Assembly (NCBI GenBank): GCA_964347345.1
Contig: CAYFYB010000038.1
Span: 1-13,015, forward strand
Direction of reading: 5' to 3'
Origin: JAJISG01 sp964347345
GTDB taxonomy: Archaea; Thermoplasmatota; Thermoplasmata; RBG-16-68-12; JAJISG01
DNA length: 13,015 nucleotides
Part shown: piece after piece, positions 6,043-13,015 of the stretch
Layout: each line of letters starts with the position of its first letter
Numbering within the stretch: position 1 is the first letter of the stretch
Made by a program: the position numbers and the translations under genes
Notes under the pieces: generated by a model
What the model was told of the DNA's origin: nothing
Database searches by the model: none
The model's input: only the letters and a program-made list of their open reading frames with translations

Positions 6043-6251
6043 TGTATTTCACCTCGGATGGGTTTAGTGCATTTGAATTAATAGGAATGATGTTAATAGT
6101 CTATATTGAGTATATTCGGCATGAGATGGCATGCCAGGCCGGCGTAATCTCGTGTTTGGAGCAACATTAATTTGGCAATATAAGTTAGCAAAATAAAATA
6201 TATTCCCATATATTCGACGACTCGGCTGCGGAGAGCTTCTCCAGGGCAGGG
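6043..6251. promoter_or_regulatory. AT-rich divergent promoter region between DoxX and the Ca2+/H+ antiporter
   Basis: This 209-base intergenic stretch is clearly richer in A/T than its surroundings. Facing DoxX, the candidate TATA elements are ATTAAT (about 6076-6084) and the TATATTGAGTATATTC region (6103-6119). Facing the antiporter, AAATAAAATATATTCC (about 6190-6206) and CATATATTC (6207-6216) are candidates. A perfect 8-base palindrome GGCATGCC lies at 6128-6135 near the middle. A short stem-loop GGAGA-GCT-TCTCC (6230-6242) falls in the antiporter leader just before its start. Exact start sites cannot be set from sequence alone. Confidence 0.5.
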
Positions 6252-7355
6252 GTGCGAGTTATCTACCTGAAGGATATTCCGGGGTCGGTGCTTGAAGCAA
6301 AGAGTGGCCCGGCGATCCTCCTCCTGTTCCTGGGCCTCATTCCACTATCCGTCCTGCTGTGGCTGGTTCATGCTCCGTTCCTGGTACTCTTCTCGGTGAG
6401 TGGCGTGGCAATCCTCCCCCTGGCCTACATCATGGGCATCTCCACGGAGGAGCTGGGAAAGCACATGGGCCCCGGCCTCGGCGGCCTCCTGAACGCCTCC
6501 TTCGGGAATGCCACCGAGATCATCATAGCCATCGCGGCCCTGCGAGCGGGCCTCATCCGACTGGTCCAGGCAAGTATCACGGGGTCCATCATAGGCAACA
6601 TCCTACTGATTCTTGGCCTGAGCATGCTCGTGGGTGGCCTGAGGTTCAAGAAGCAGACCTTCCAGAGGGAGGCGGCGACCACCAGGTCCACGATGCTCGC
6701 CCTAGCCACCGCCGGACTCGTCATGCCCTCCCTCCTGCTCCTCTCCTCGGGGACGGACATCCCCAGCGGCACCATTACCTCCATGAGCCTCTGGATAGCC
6801 GTCCTCCTGCTCATCGCCTACGGCGGCGCCCTCCTCTTCAGCCTGCACACCCACAGACACATCTTCAACCCACGGGGGGAGGAGGAAAAGCCTGAGTGGT
6901 CCAAGGGCTACGCCATCCTGGTCCTGGCGGCGGCCATGGCCCTGGTGGCTATCCTGAGCGAGATTCTCATCGAAGCGGTGGAGGCCTCCATCGAGACCCT
7001 TGGGGTGAACGAGCTCTTCCTGGGAGTCATCGTCATCGCGGTCATAGGGAACGCGGCGGAGCACAGCAGCGCCGTCATGATGGCCTGGAGGAACAAGATG
7101 AACCTGAGCGTGGCCATCGCTGCCAGCAGCAGCGCCCAGATCGCCCTCTTCGCCGCTCCCGTCCTGGTCTTCGCTTCCATCCTGATAGGGAACACCATGA
7201 CCCTGGCCTTCGAGCTCTTCGAGCTCATCGCCATTGGCATCTCGGTGGCCGTCGTCAGCGCCGTAGCCAGCGACGGCGAGAGCAACTGGTTCGAGGGGCT
7301 TATGCTTCTGATTGTGTATGGCATCATGGCCGTTGGTTTCTTCTTCCTGCCCTAA
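6252..7355 (+). CDS. cax: Ca2+/H+ antiporter, CaCA superfamily (CAX type)
   Basis: This 367-residue polytopic membrane protein carries both inverted alpha-repeats of the calcium/cation exchangers. The first reads GLGGLLNASFGNATEIIIA (about 75-93), with Glu89 as the expected ion-binding acid. The second reads VIGNAAEHSSAVMMAWRNKM (264-283), with Glu270, followed by IAASSSAQIALFAAPVLV. About ten to eleven hydrophobic segments are visible, with a hydrophilic loop around 198-220 (HTHRHIF then EEEKPEW) dividing the halves; length and layout are normal for microbial CAX proteins. It should expel Ca2+ (possibly other divalent cations) in exchange for protons. GTG 6252 gives a short N-terminus before helix 1; an AGGGG run abuts the start. 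The gene is single in its transcript, read away from DoxX. Confidence 0.9.
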   Translation: MRVIYLKDIPGSVLEAKSGPAILLLFLGLIPLSVLLWLVHAPFLVLFSVSGVAILPLAYIMGISTEELGKHMGPGLGGLLNASFGNATEIIIAIAALRAGLIRLVQASITGSIIGNILLILGLSMLVGGLRFKKQTFQREAATTRSTMLALATAGLVMPSLLLLSSGTDIPSGTITSMSLWIAVLLLIAYGGALLFSLHTHRHIFNPRGEEEKPEWSKGYAILVLAAAMALVAILSEILIEAVEASIETLGVNELFLGVIVIAVIGNAAEHSSAVMMAWRNKMNLSVAIAASSSAQIALFAAPVLVFASILIGNTMTLAFELFELIAIGISVAVVSAVASDGESNWFEGLMLLIVYGIMAVGFFFLP

Positions 7356-7442
7356 GCTGTTCCGTAGGAGCCACCGAGTAGTCCCCCCGGCTTGCAGCAC
7401 GACGTTTCCAATAACCTTCGTATCCTGTAAAAGATGAGCGGA

Positions 7443-7472
7443 AAGTCCATATAGAGTTTCTTTTATGGACTT
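7443..7472. promoter_or_regulatory. perfect 9-bp inverted repeat overlapping the surface-protein promoter, candidate operator
   Basis: AAGTCCATA (7443-7451) and its exact reverse complement TATGGACTT (7464-7472) flank a 12-base spacer. The arm centres are 21 bases apart, two helical turns, which suits a dimeric DNA-binding protein. The right arm overlaps the candidate TATA box before the GTG at 7489. A repressor bound here would cover the TBP site. An RNA stem-loop is less likely if the transcript starts near 7489. Confidence 0.55.
7461..7468 (+). promoter_or_regulatory. candidate TATA box for the giant surface-protein gene
   Basis: TTTTATGG is centred about 25 bases before the GTG at 7489, the spacing expected when transcription begins at the start codon. 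A second TATA-like element, CATATAGA, lies at 7449-7456. An in-frame TGA at 7480-7482 excludes earlier starts, and there is no later start codon before the signal-peptide core, so leaderless initiation at 7489 is plausible. This is positional inference only. Confidence 0.4.
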
Positions 7473-7488
7473 GTGTGAGTGAGGGGAG

Positions 7489-10400
7489 GTGAATCGGAGG
7501 GAAGCTGTTCTCGTACAGTTACTTCTGGCGATCTCGCTCATTACGAGTTCCCTGGTTCTATTGCCCGGAGCCGCTAGCGAGGGTCACCCTGCCGCGTTTC
7601 ATGAAAGGGAGGGGTCCGCACCGACGCGTGCGACGCCCCTTGGCAACACCCTGGACTCCTCAGGAACACCCCTGGAGGCCGTGAACCCGGAATTCACCCT
7701 GGAGTACACCTTCTACGACTTCTTCAACGTTCCCTTCGAGGATCAATGGGATATGCGCACCCCTATTTACTTGGACAGACCGATCGGAGCCGACTGTTTT
7801 GCCCCTGAGACCTGTCAGAACTACGCCGTCTACCCGTACGTCAACTGGGCGGTATGGGAAGGAGACAACAAGGACTCCTTCATCTACTCCAGCTACAGGC
7901 TCAATGTGGTAGGCATGGACCACCCCGCCTACTCAATTGATCAGCCGGTCATCTTCCCCCTTCTCGGAGATACGGGAATACCGGGCGGGACGGTCTCCAT
8001 CAACTGGACAATGGACTACATCAACAGAGCAAGACAGTATGAGATAGAGAATGAGACTGGCCTGAGATTGCGCGGCTTCATGGACGGCACTGTTACGGAA
8101 CTCAGCGGCACCATGGAGATGGACTACGACACCTCCCGCAAGGTCTTCGGCGTGGAGGGTGACCCACAGGCCTGGTGGGAAGCCAACACCGCTCCCGGGG
8201 AGGACTGGGGCCAGCTGGAGTTTGACTGGGCGGACTGGCTGGACGATCAGGGTAACAACGTCTACGACATCTTCAACGGCTTCAGCTGGCGGTATGTCAT
8301 CATCTACTTTGACATGAAGCCGGAGGTCGTGCAGAACCAGGACGGGACCAACACCACGCTGGTCGACCTTCAGCTGATAACGTGGGGCCACGAGACCCTT
8401 CTGGCGAGGTGGTTCTACTGGGGAGCTACGAGCTATAGGGAAGCAATGGAGGCGCTGAATGAGGGGAGGACGCCTCCTGAACCCTTAGGATGGTTTGGCA
8501 TGGAGAAGGCATGGTTTGAGGACCTCCGCCTGGAGGCACTCGTGGCCGATAACTTCGACTTCACTCTCTCCGCTGTGATGTCTAAGCACCTTGCTGCCTC
8601 GGCGCTGCCGGGGGAGATGGGTGCTCCCTCCGATGGAAACGACGTCGGGTCCTGGGTGTGGCAGCCGATGCTCCAAGACTACGTTCACAGCAACATTACG
8701 AATAAGCCACTTTCAGAGTTGAATGCATACCAGAACTTGTACTACTACAAGACAACGCCCGGTAGCATCTACTACGGTTCCTTTTACGCCTATGATTACG
8801 TTCCCGCTGTCTGGCAGATTCCCGCCGGAACGACCCTGACCTTTCATTTTCCGACAGAACCCGTTATCTTCTTCGACCCGAACCTCTCGCCCAAGGATTC
8901 CGACCCAACCACCCTCGTTCCTTTCATGGACAAGACCGTCCTGGCCGTCACTAGCCCTAAATATATCGGGACGTACATTCCCCTTACGAACACCCTGTCC
9001 ATCGTTGGGCCTGTCACCGTCGACTCCGCTGGTGATCCGACCCTCTGGGGCCTTCCATGGGTCGAGCTCGGACCGTTGTCCTCCTTCTACACACCCCGTG
9101 ACCCCATCTACATCAATGGCAACGACAACTTCACGGCTGCGAACGGGGTGATAGGCGGGAATGGGACCTCGGGCGACCCCTATATCATCGCAGGCTGGGA
9201 GATTAACGCCTCGCCTGCCACTGGGATAGAGATTCTCAACACGGATGCCGACTTCGTCGTTCGCGATGTCTACGTCCACTCCGGAGGATCGTTCCGCAGC
9301 GGCATCTCCTTCTTCAACGTCTCCAACGGAGCCGTGGAGAATGCCACCGTTTCCGGAAACTGGTTCGGCATTATCCTGGACTCCTCATCCAACGTTACTC
9401 TTGCTGGCAATGCAATCTCAGACAACATTCAGAGCGGTCTCAACCTCCGAGATTCAGATGATCTCATCATAATTGGCAATGGCTTTACGTCCAACGGCGG
9501 GACCGGGGCCTACCTCTATCAGATAAGCGACGCTATGATCGTGGACAACGTGGCCTCCTCGAATGGCAGGAGCGGCATCGAGACCCACTATTCTACGAAC
9601 GTCACAATGTCGAGAAACACTGCTTCTCTGAATGGTTGGGTCGGCCTCGGCGCTCATGTTTCCACGGACGTTCTAGTCGTCGATAACACCATCTCCTCGA
9701 ATAGGGACGCCGGCATCGGCCTTCAGGACGCTCCAAACGCCACTCTCATGAACAACACCTTCACGTCGGACGGCCTCTTCATCGTCGAGAGCCTCACACC
9801 CTCTGACGTGAGTTCTTATGCGATAACGCAGGACAACCTTGTCAACGGAAAGCCCCTCCTCTACTACAAGGACTGCGCGGGTCTCAGTCTGGATGGGATT
9901 TCCGCTGGACAGCTCATCGTGGCCAACTGCGCGAATGTCGACATCTCCAACCTTCATGTTGAGAACACGGATGTGGGCATTGAGCTGCTTTTCGTGGACG
10001 GTGCCAACATCACTGGAAGCACCCTCGTGAACAACCTCTACGGCGCTTGGCTAATGCTATCAGCCAATGCTACCATTTCGGGCAGCAACCTGTCCTCGAA
10101 CGACGCCGCGGGCGTCGTCCTTTTTGCCTTTGGCAACGGCGAGGTCAGCGACAACATCCTTTGGAACAATGGGAACGGTACTCTCTTTTACATCACCCTC
10201 AACGTCACCATACGGGGCAACGAAATATCGGACAATGGGGTGGGCGTGAGCCTGGAGCGCTCCACGAGCACCCTTGTTTACCACAACAACTTCTTCGACA
10301 ATGCAATTCAGTCCATGGACAAGCAGGGGAGCGAGAACGTATGGGACGGTGGCTACACGAAGGGTGGCAACTACTGGTCCAACTACACCGGGGGCGATAA

Positions 10401-11442
10401 CTGCAGCGGCCCCGGACAAGACGTGTGTCCAGATCCAGACGGACTAGGCGATGTCCCCTACTTAGTGGGTGCCGGGGCCACGGACAGCTATCCATTGATG
10501 GAGCCCTACAGCGCTCTCAACACACCCCCGGTGGCTTCCTTCATCCTCTCTCCCTCCTTGGGCAGGACGACCACGACCTTCACCGTGGACGCAACCTCAT
10601 CTAACGATGCCCAGGAGGCCGTCTCCCGTCTTGAGGTCCGCTGGGATTGGGAGGATGACGGAGTGTGGGACACCCCGTGGTCCACGACGAAGACCGCCAC
10701 TCACCAGTATCCCTCCCAGGGCAGTTACACGATACGTCTAGGGGTCAGGGACACGGCCGGTCTCACAGGCCAGGCGACTCGACAGCTGCTGGTGGACGAC
10801 GATCCCCCGAGCACTGCTGCCACGGTGGTGGGAACGGCAGGGCAGAGCGGATGGTTCACTTCCACGGTCTCCGTCACCCTCAGCGCCACGGACGACCTTA
10901 GCGGCGTCTCGTCCATCGATTATCGACTGGCAGGGGGATCATGGCTGACATACGCGGACCCCCTGATTCTGGGAGAAGGGGAACATGCGCTGGATTTCAG
11001 GGCACGAGACGTCGTGGGAAACGAGGAGGCCGTTAAGGTGACCTTGATCAAGGTGGACGGAACCCCGCCGGTCCTTGGCGAGTTGTCTCCCACGGGCACA
11101 CTCACGACATCCGATGTGACCATATCTTGGAGCGCCGCAGATGCCTTATCTGGCATTGCCCGTTTCGAAGTAAGCCTGGACAGCGGCCCCTTCCAGACAG
11201 TCGGGAAAGAAACGAGCGTAGTCCTCTCGGTGCCTGACGGTGAGCATGCAGTTGTCGTCAGGGCCGTAGACTTGGCCGGAAACGTCGCCGTGGCAGAAAC
11301 GCGCTTCCGGGTCGATACGAACATCTTCAGTCCGTCCGGTCCGTATGCTGGCATACCCTTGTATCTCCTAGTCGGAGCGATTTCCGCGGCTGTAGTGGTC
11401 CTCATATGGCGTCTCCGACAAAGGCGAGAGGGTCGGGACTAG
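7489..11442 (+). CDS. giant cell-surface protein: unknown N-terminal domain, NosD-type beta-helix, PKD and Ig-like domains, C-terminal anchor
   Basis: The 1317-residue product begins with a signal peptide (MNRREAV, hydrophobic core about 8-27). Residues about 60-535 form a Trp/Tyr-rich globular region that I do not recognise, with a close Cys pair (103, 109). About 540-975 is a right-handed parallel beta-helix of the NosD/CASH type, opened by GNGTSGDPYIIAGWEINAS and built of short repeats such as SSNVTLAGNAISDN. It closes with GGNYWSNYTGGD (near 960), a second Cys pair (972, 980) and a DPDGLGD loop that could bind calcium. A PKD domain follows (about 1013-1103), then two Ig/FN3-like units with the DLSGVSSIDYRL and DALSGIARFEV signatures. 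One transmembrane helix (about 1288-1306) ends in a basic tail. About twenty N-x-S/T sequons suggest heavy glycosylation. It is probably a surface adhesin or carbohydrate-active protein; no catalytic site was identified. The next gene starts 23 bases later. Confidence 0.9.
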   Translation: MNRREAVLVQLLLAISLITSSLVLLPGAASEGHPAAFHEREGSAPTRATPLGNTLDSSGTPLEAVNPEFTLEYTFYDFFNVPFEDQWDMRTPIYLDRPIGADCFAPETCQNYAVYPYVNWAVWEGDNKDSFIYSSYRLNVVGMDHPAYSIDQPVIFPLLGDTGIPGGTVSINWTMDYINRARQYEIENETGLRLRGFMDGTVTELSGTMEMDYDTSRKVFGVEGDPQAWWEANTAPGEDWGQLEFDWADWLDDQGNNVYDIFNGFSWRYVIIYFDMKPEVVQNQDGTNTTLVDLQLITWGHETLLARWFYWGATSYREAMEALNEGRTPPEPLGWFGMEKAWFEDLRLEALVADNFDFTLSAVMSKHLAASALPGEMGAPSDGNDVGSWVWQPMLQDYVHSNITNKPLSELNAYQNLYYYKTTPGSIYYGSFYAYDYVPAVWQIPAGTTLTFHFPTEPVIFFDPNLSPKDSDPTTLVPFMDKTVLAVTSPKYIGTYIPLTNTLSIVGPVTVDSAGDPTLWGLPWVELGPLSSFYTPRDPIYINGNDNFTAANGVIGGNGTSGDPYIIAGWEINASPATGIEILNTDADFVVRDVYVHSGGSFRSGISFFNVSNGAVENATVSGNWFGIILDSSSNVTLAGNAISDNIQSGLNLRDSDDLIIIGNGFTSNGGTGAYLYQISDAMIVDNVASSNGRSGIETHYSTNVTMSRNTASLNGWVGLGAHVSTDVLVVDNTISSNRDAGIGLQDAPNATLMNNTFTSDGLFIVESLTPSDVSSYAITQDNLVNGKPLLYYKDCAGLSLDGISAGQLIVANCANVDISNLHVENTDVGIELLFVDGANITGSTLVNNLYGAWLMLSANATISGSNLSSNDAAGVVLFAFGNGEVSDNILWNNGNGTLFYITLNVTIRGNEISDNGVGVSLERSTSTLVYHNNFFDNAIQSMDKQGSENVWDGGYTKGGNYWSNYTGGDNCSGPGQDVCPDPDGLGDVPYLVGAGATDSYPLMEPYSALNTPPVASFILSPSLGRTTTTFTVDATSSNDAQEAVSRLEVRWDWEDDGVWDTPWSTTKTATHQYPSQGSYTIRLGVRDTAGLTGQATRQLLVDDDPPSTAATVVGTAGQSGWFTSTVSVTLSATDDLSGVSSIDYRLAGGSWLTYADPLILGEGEHALDFRARDVVGNEEAVKVTLIKVDGTPPVLGELSPTGTLTTSDVTISWSAADALSGIARFEVSLDSGPFQTVGKETSVVLSVPDGEHAVVVRAVDLAGNVAVAETRFRVDTNIFSPSGPYAGIPLYLLVGAISAAVVVLIWRLRQRREGRD

Positions 11443-11465
11443 GCTCCCCAAGATAGCCGTGCACT

Positions 11466-11966
11466 ATGCCAGGTTGGCTGGCAAAGCTAAAGGCCCGAAA
11501 GGTTAAGCTGCGATACGCTCATGGAGATTTGGTGGACCTCTACATAGATGCCTGTCCAGTGGAACAGGAGAACCATCTGGGAGGGACCCTTTGCCTTATC
11601 CTCATCAGAGCTCAGCACGAGCAGACGCTGATGGAGATAGCCCCACCCTCGAGAAACGAGCTTGAGGCCAAGTACTTCGCTCTCGAGCGAGGCCTCGAGG
11701 CTCTGATGTCCCTGGCACCGGGTGATGAGAATCTCAGAATCTTCACTGACTGCTGGATGCTCGTGAACCAGCTGGAAGGCAAGTACGATGTCAAGGACCC
11801 GGGGTTTCAGCAGCACAAGAGCCTTGTGGAGGAGCTGAGGGCGAAGCTGGGCCGCGTGGAGGTTCGATACGTGCCCAAACGGGAGAACCTGGCACACACA
11901 GCCCTTGAAGAGAGCCTCCGTATGGAAGAAGGCAAGCGTTTCGCCCGTGCCGCCAAGAGGTTCTAA
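11466..11966 (+). CDS. RNase H-fold protein with degenerate catalytic residues
   Basis: This 166-residue protein follows the type I RNase H (RNase HI-like, RVT_3) pattern: a first strand pair VDLYIDACPV then GGTLCLILI, helix A in LEAKYFALERGLEAL, strand 4 LRIFTDCWMLVNQL, and a last segment VRYVPKRENLAHTALEES. Aligned by eye, the first acid (Asp28) and third acid (Asp95) are present. The position of the usual Glu in A-E-Y-x-A-L is Lys69 (AKYFAL), and the final Asp of N-x-x-A-D is His144 (NLAHTAL). Two of the four metal-binding acids therefore appear lost, so it may bind nucleic acid without cutting it, or use nearby Glu65/Glu67 instead. ATG 11466 is the first available start; no ribosome binding site is seen. 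It lies 23 bases after the giant surface-protein gene and may be cotranscribed, though no functional link is apparent. Confidence 0.75.
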   Translation: MPGWLAKLKARKVKLRYAHGDLVDLYIDACPVEQENHLGGTLCLILIRAQHEQTLMEIAPPSRNELEAKYFALERGLEALMSLAPGDENLRIFTDCWMLVNQLEGKYDVKDPGFQQHKSLVEELRAKLGRVEVRYVPKRENLAHTALEESLRMEEGKRFARAAKRF

Positions 11967-11992
11967 TCACTGAGGGCCTTACCCGTTCATTC

Positions 11993-12505
11993 ATGTACCA
12001 CCTCACCCTCCTTCTGTGGCTTCACATCCTCGCCGTCGTCATATGGGTTGGAGGCATGGCCTTCTTGGCCTTCGTCCTGGGGCCCTACGCGAGGCGGCTG
12101 CGAGACGAACAGGGCTGAGATGTACCAGCAGGTGGGACAGCGTTTCAGCCGAATAAGTTGGATATTGATCGGAGTACTCCTCATCACCGGTCCCATCAAC
12201 CTCTTCCTGAGGGTCCCACCTAGCGATGCCCTCATTCTCTCCTTCCTTTCGACCGGCTACGGCCAGGCCATACTGATGAAGACCTCGCTGTTTGTAGCCA
12301 TCATCGTTCTGAGCGCGGTCCACGACTTCTGGATTGGACCGAAGGCCCACCGTATCCTGGCCTCTGCCTTGTAGTTCCCTGAAGGGCAGAGAGGGGAGAT
12401 CCTCGAAGCGGCCCACAGGTGGAGGAGAATGGTCTCCTACATCGGAAGGGTCAATTTCGTCCTGCACTGGCGGTCCTGTTCTTCGCGGCCAGCCTCCCGG
12501 CCTGA
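11993..12505 (+). pseudogene. broken CopD-like four-helix membrane protein gene
   Basis: Pieces in two frames together make one CopD/copper-resistance-D-like membrane protein of about 170 residues. Frame one from ATG 11993 gives MYHLTLLLWLHILAVVIWVG and continues to RRLRDEQG, then hits TGA at 12116. The protein resumes in another frame as AEMYQQVGQRFSRISWILIG and runs through LMKTSLFVAIIVLSAVHDFW. Loss of one G from the GGG at 12112-12114 would join them. That frame meets an in-frame TAG at 12372-12374, after which the family-like EILEAAHRWRRMVSYIGRVN continues in the same frame. A second shift near 12462-12467 is needed to reach LAVLFFAASLPA and its TGA. The conserved His positions (LHILAVV, HDFW) of CopD-type proteins remain. 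Neighbouring genes are intact, so decay is more likely than poor sequence. CopD identity is moderate; a related four-helix family is possible. Confidence 0.7.
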
Positions 12506-12581
12506 CCTCTCTTGGAGCTTGAATGAACATCTCTATATCGCCTCCCTGTAGAGACTCTCGAGCTGCTGGAAATCCGAATCC

Positions 12582-12611
12582 TTAAGTCGTCCTCTTACCC
12601 TCACAGGGTGA
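12582..12611 (+). promoter_or_regulatory. candidate promoter and ribosome binding site of the LysE-type gene
   Basis: TTAAG (12582-12586) lies about 34 bases before the ATG at 12618 and could be part of a TATA box. GGGTGA (12606-12611) sits 6 bases before the ATG and fits an archaeal ribosome binding site. The GTG inside it is out of frame and is not used as the start. Confidence 0.4.
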
Positions 12612-12617
12612 ATCCGT

Positions 12618-13015
12618 ATGGCCCTAGGAACCAGCGACCTTCTGTATGCCCTCGGTCTGACCGCCTTCATATCCCTCAGTGGCGTGATGATGCCGGGGCC
12701 GGTATTCGCCGCCGCTGTCGTCAAAGGCTATGAGGACAAGCTGGCGGGCGTTTGGATCGCGGTGGGCCACGGTGTCGTGGAGTTCCCTCTGATGGCCTTA
12801 CTCTTTCTGGGGTTCGCGCGATTCGTGGAGAGCCCCGTCCTGACGATGGTCATCGGAGTAGCTGGTGGAGCGGTCCTAATCTACCTCGGGGCATCCATGA
12901 TACTGAAGCAGAGGGGTGAGATGGATACAAGGGCCATGCCCCAGCATCCCCTCGTGCTGGGAATCGTGACGACGGTCTCCAATCCATACTTTCTGATCTG
13001 GTGGGTCACCATCGG
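12618..13015 (+). CDS. LysE-family exporter, N-terminal part (cut by window end)
   Basis: At least 132 residues are encoded before the window ends with the frame still open. The visible part has helix 1 (about 8-30) ending in MMPGPVFAAAVVKGYEDK, then WIAVGHGVVEFPLMALLFLG and VIGVAGGAVLIYLGASMIL, and a later segment VTTVSNPYFLIWWVTI. The GPVFAAAV, G-x-x-I-A-x-GH-x-x-V-E and T-x-x-NPYFxxWW motifs match the LysE/RhtB amino-acid exporter superfamily, and length and order are normal for its first two thirds. It probably exports amino acids or related metabolites; the substrate is unknown. ATG 12618 is supported by GGGTGA six bases upstream. It shares a strand with the broken CopD-like gene but has its own promoter candidate. 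Confidence 0.85.
   Translation, partial: MALGTSDLLYALGLTAFISLSGVMMPGPVFAAAVVKGYEDKLAGVWIAVGHGVVEFPLMALLFLGFARFVESPVLTMVIGVAGGAVLIYLGASMILKQRGEMDTRAMPQHPLVLGIVTTVSNPYFLIWWVTI

Noticed and set aside
6896..7381. 161-codon and other long frames within the antiporter
   Set aside because: His/Gly/Arg-rich shadows of the antiporter reading frame, whose exchanger motifs are decisive.
9106..10500. Beta-helix protein as NosD, the nitrous-oxide reductase maturation factor
   Set aside because: The repeat fold is shared, but the length, signal peptide, PKD domain, anchor and absence of nos neighbours point to a surface protein.
12372..12374. In-frame TAG as a pyrrolysine codon in the CopD-like gene
   Set aside because: TAG ends at least four intact genes here (915, 3072, 4366, 11442), so it is an ordinary stop, and the same gene also carries two frameshifts. 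Decay explains it more simply.
1..13015. CRISPR array, insertion sequence or defence system
   Set aside because: No regularly spaced direct repeats, transposase, terminal inverted repeats, or Cas, toxin or nuclease modules were seen. The RNase H-like protein lacks transposase or integrase context.

Overview
The window most likely comes from a moderately GC-rich archaeon, probably an uncultured member of Thermoplasmatota (Thermoplasmata). The strongest clue is the 1317-residue cell-surface protein at 7489-11442. It combines a NosD-type right-handed beta-helix, a PKD domain and a C-terminal membrane anchor, and carries the GGNYWSNYTGGD and GNGTSGDPYIIAGWEI motifs I associate with that group. 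Supporting signs are archaeal TATA-like boxes close to start codons, likely leaderless genes, GTG starts, Arg codons biased to AGG, and a two-winged-helix regulator of archaeal style. The lineage is inferred from protein style, not from a marker gene.

Layout. 10-915 is a membrane-tethered or secreted alpha/beta hydrolase whose codon use differs from its neighbours. About 370 bases without a gene follow. 1289-3072 is a two-gene operon with overlapping stop and start. It encodes a crotonase resembling cyclohexa-1,5-diene-1-carbonyl-CoA hydratase (Dch) and a zinc dehydrogenase resembling 6-hydroxycyclohex-1-ene-1-carbonyl-CoA dehydrogenase (Had), two consecutive enzymes of anaerobic benzoyl-CoA degradation. 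3158-5201 is a tight three-gene cluster: a surface protein with a 54-residue Asp/Glu tract and an EF-hand-like loop, a small three-helix membrane protein, and a double winged-helix regulator. Two tandem stem-loops end the cluster. Converging on it from the minus strand are a DoxX-family membrane protein and an unlisted 39-residue single-helix protein (5347-5466). An AT-rich divergent promoter region (6043-6251) separates DoxX from a Ca2+/H+ antiporter (6252-7355).

The surface-protein gene starts at 7489. It is probably leaderless, and a perfect 9-bp inverted repeat overlaps its promoter. After it come an RNase H-fold protein lacking two expected catalytic acids (11466-11966), a CopD-like membrane protein gene broken by two frameshifts and an in-frame TAG (11993-12505), and the start of a LysE-family exporter cut by the window end (12618 onward).

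Most worth a second look: the Dch/Had pair with no visible benzoyl-CoA reductase, the acidic-protein/membrane/regulator module, the promoter dyad before the giant surface protein, the degenerate RNase H protein, the decayed CopD-like gene, and the 39-residue ORF. I saw no rRNA, tRNA, CRISPR array, insertion sequence or replication origin.
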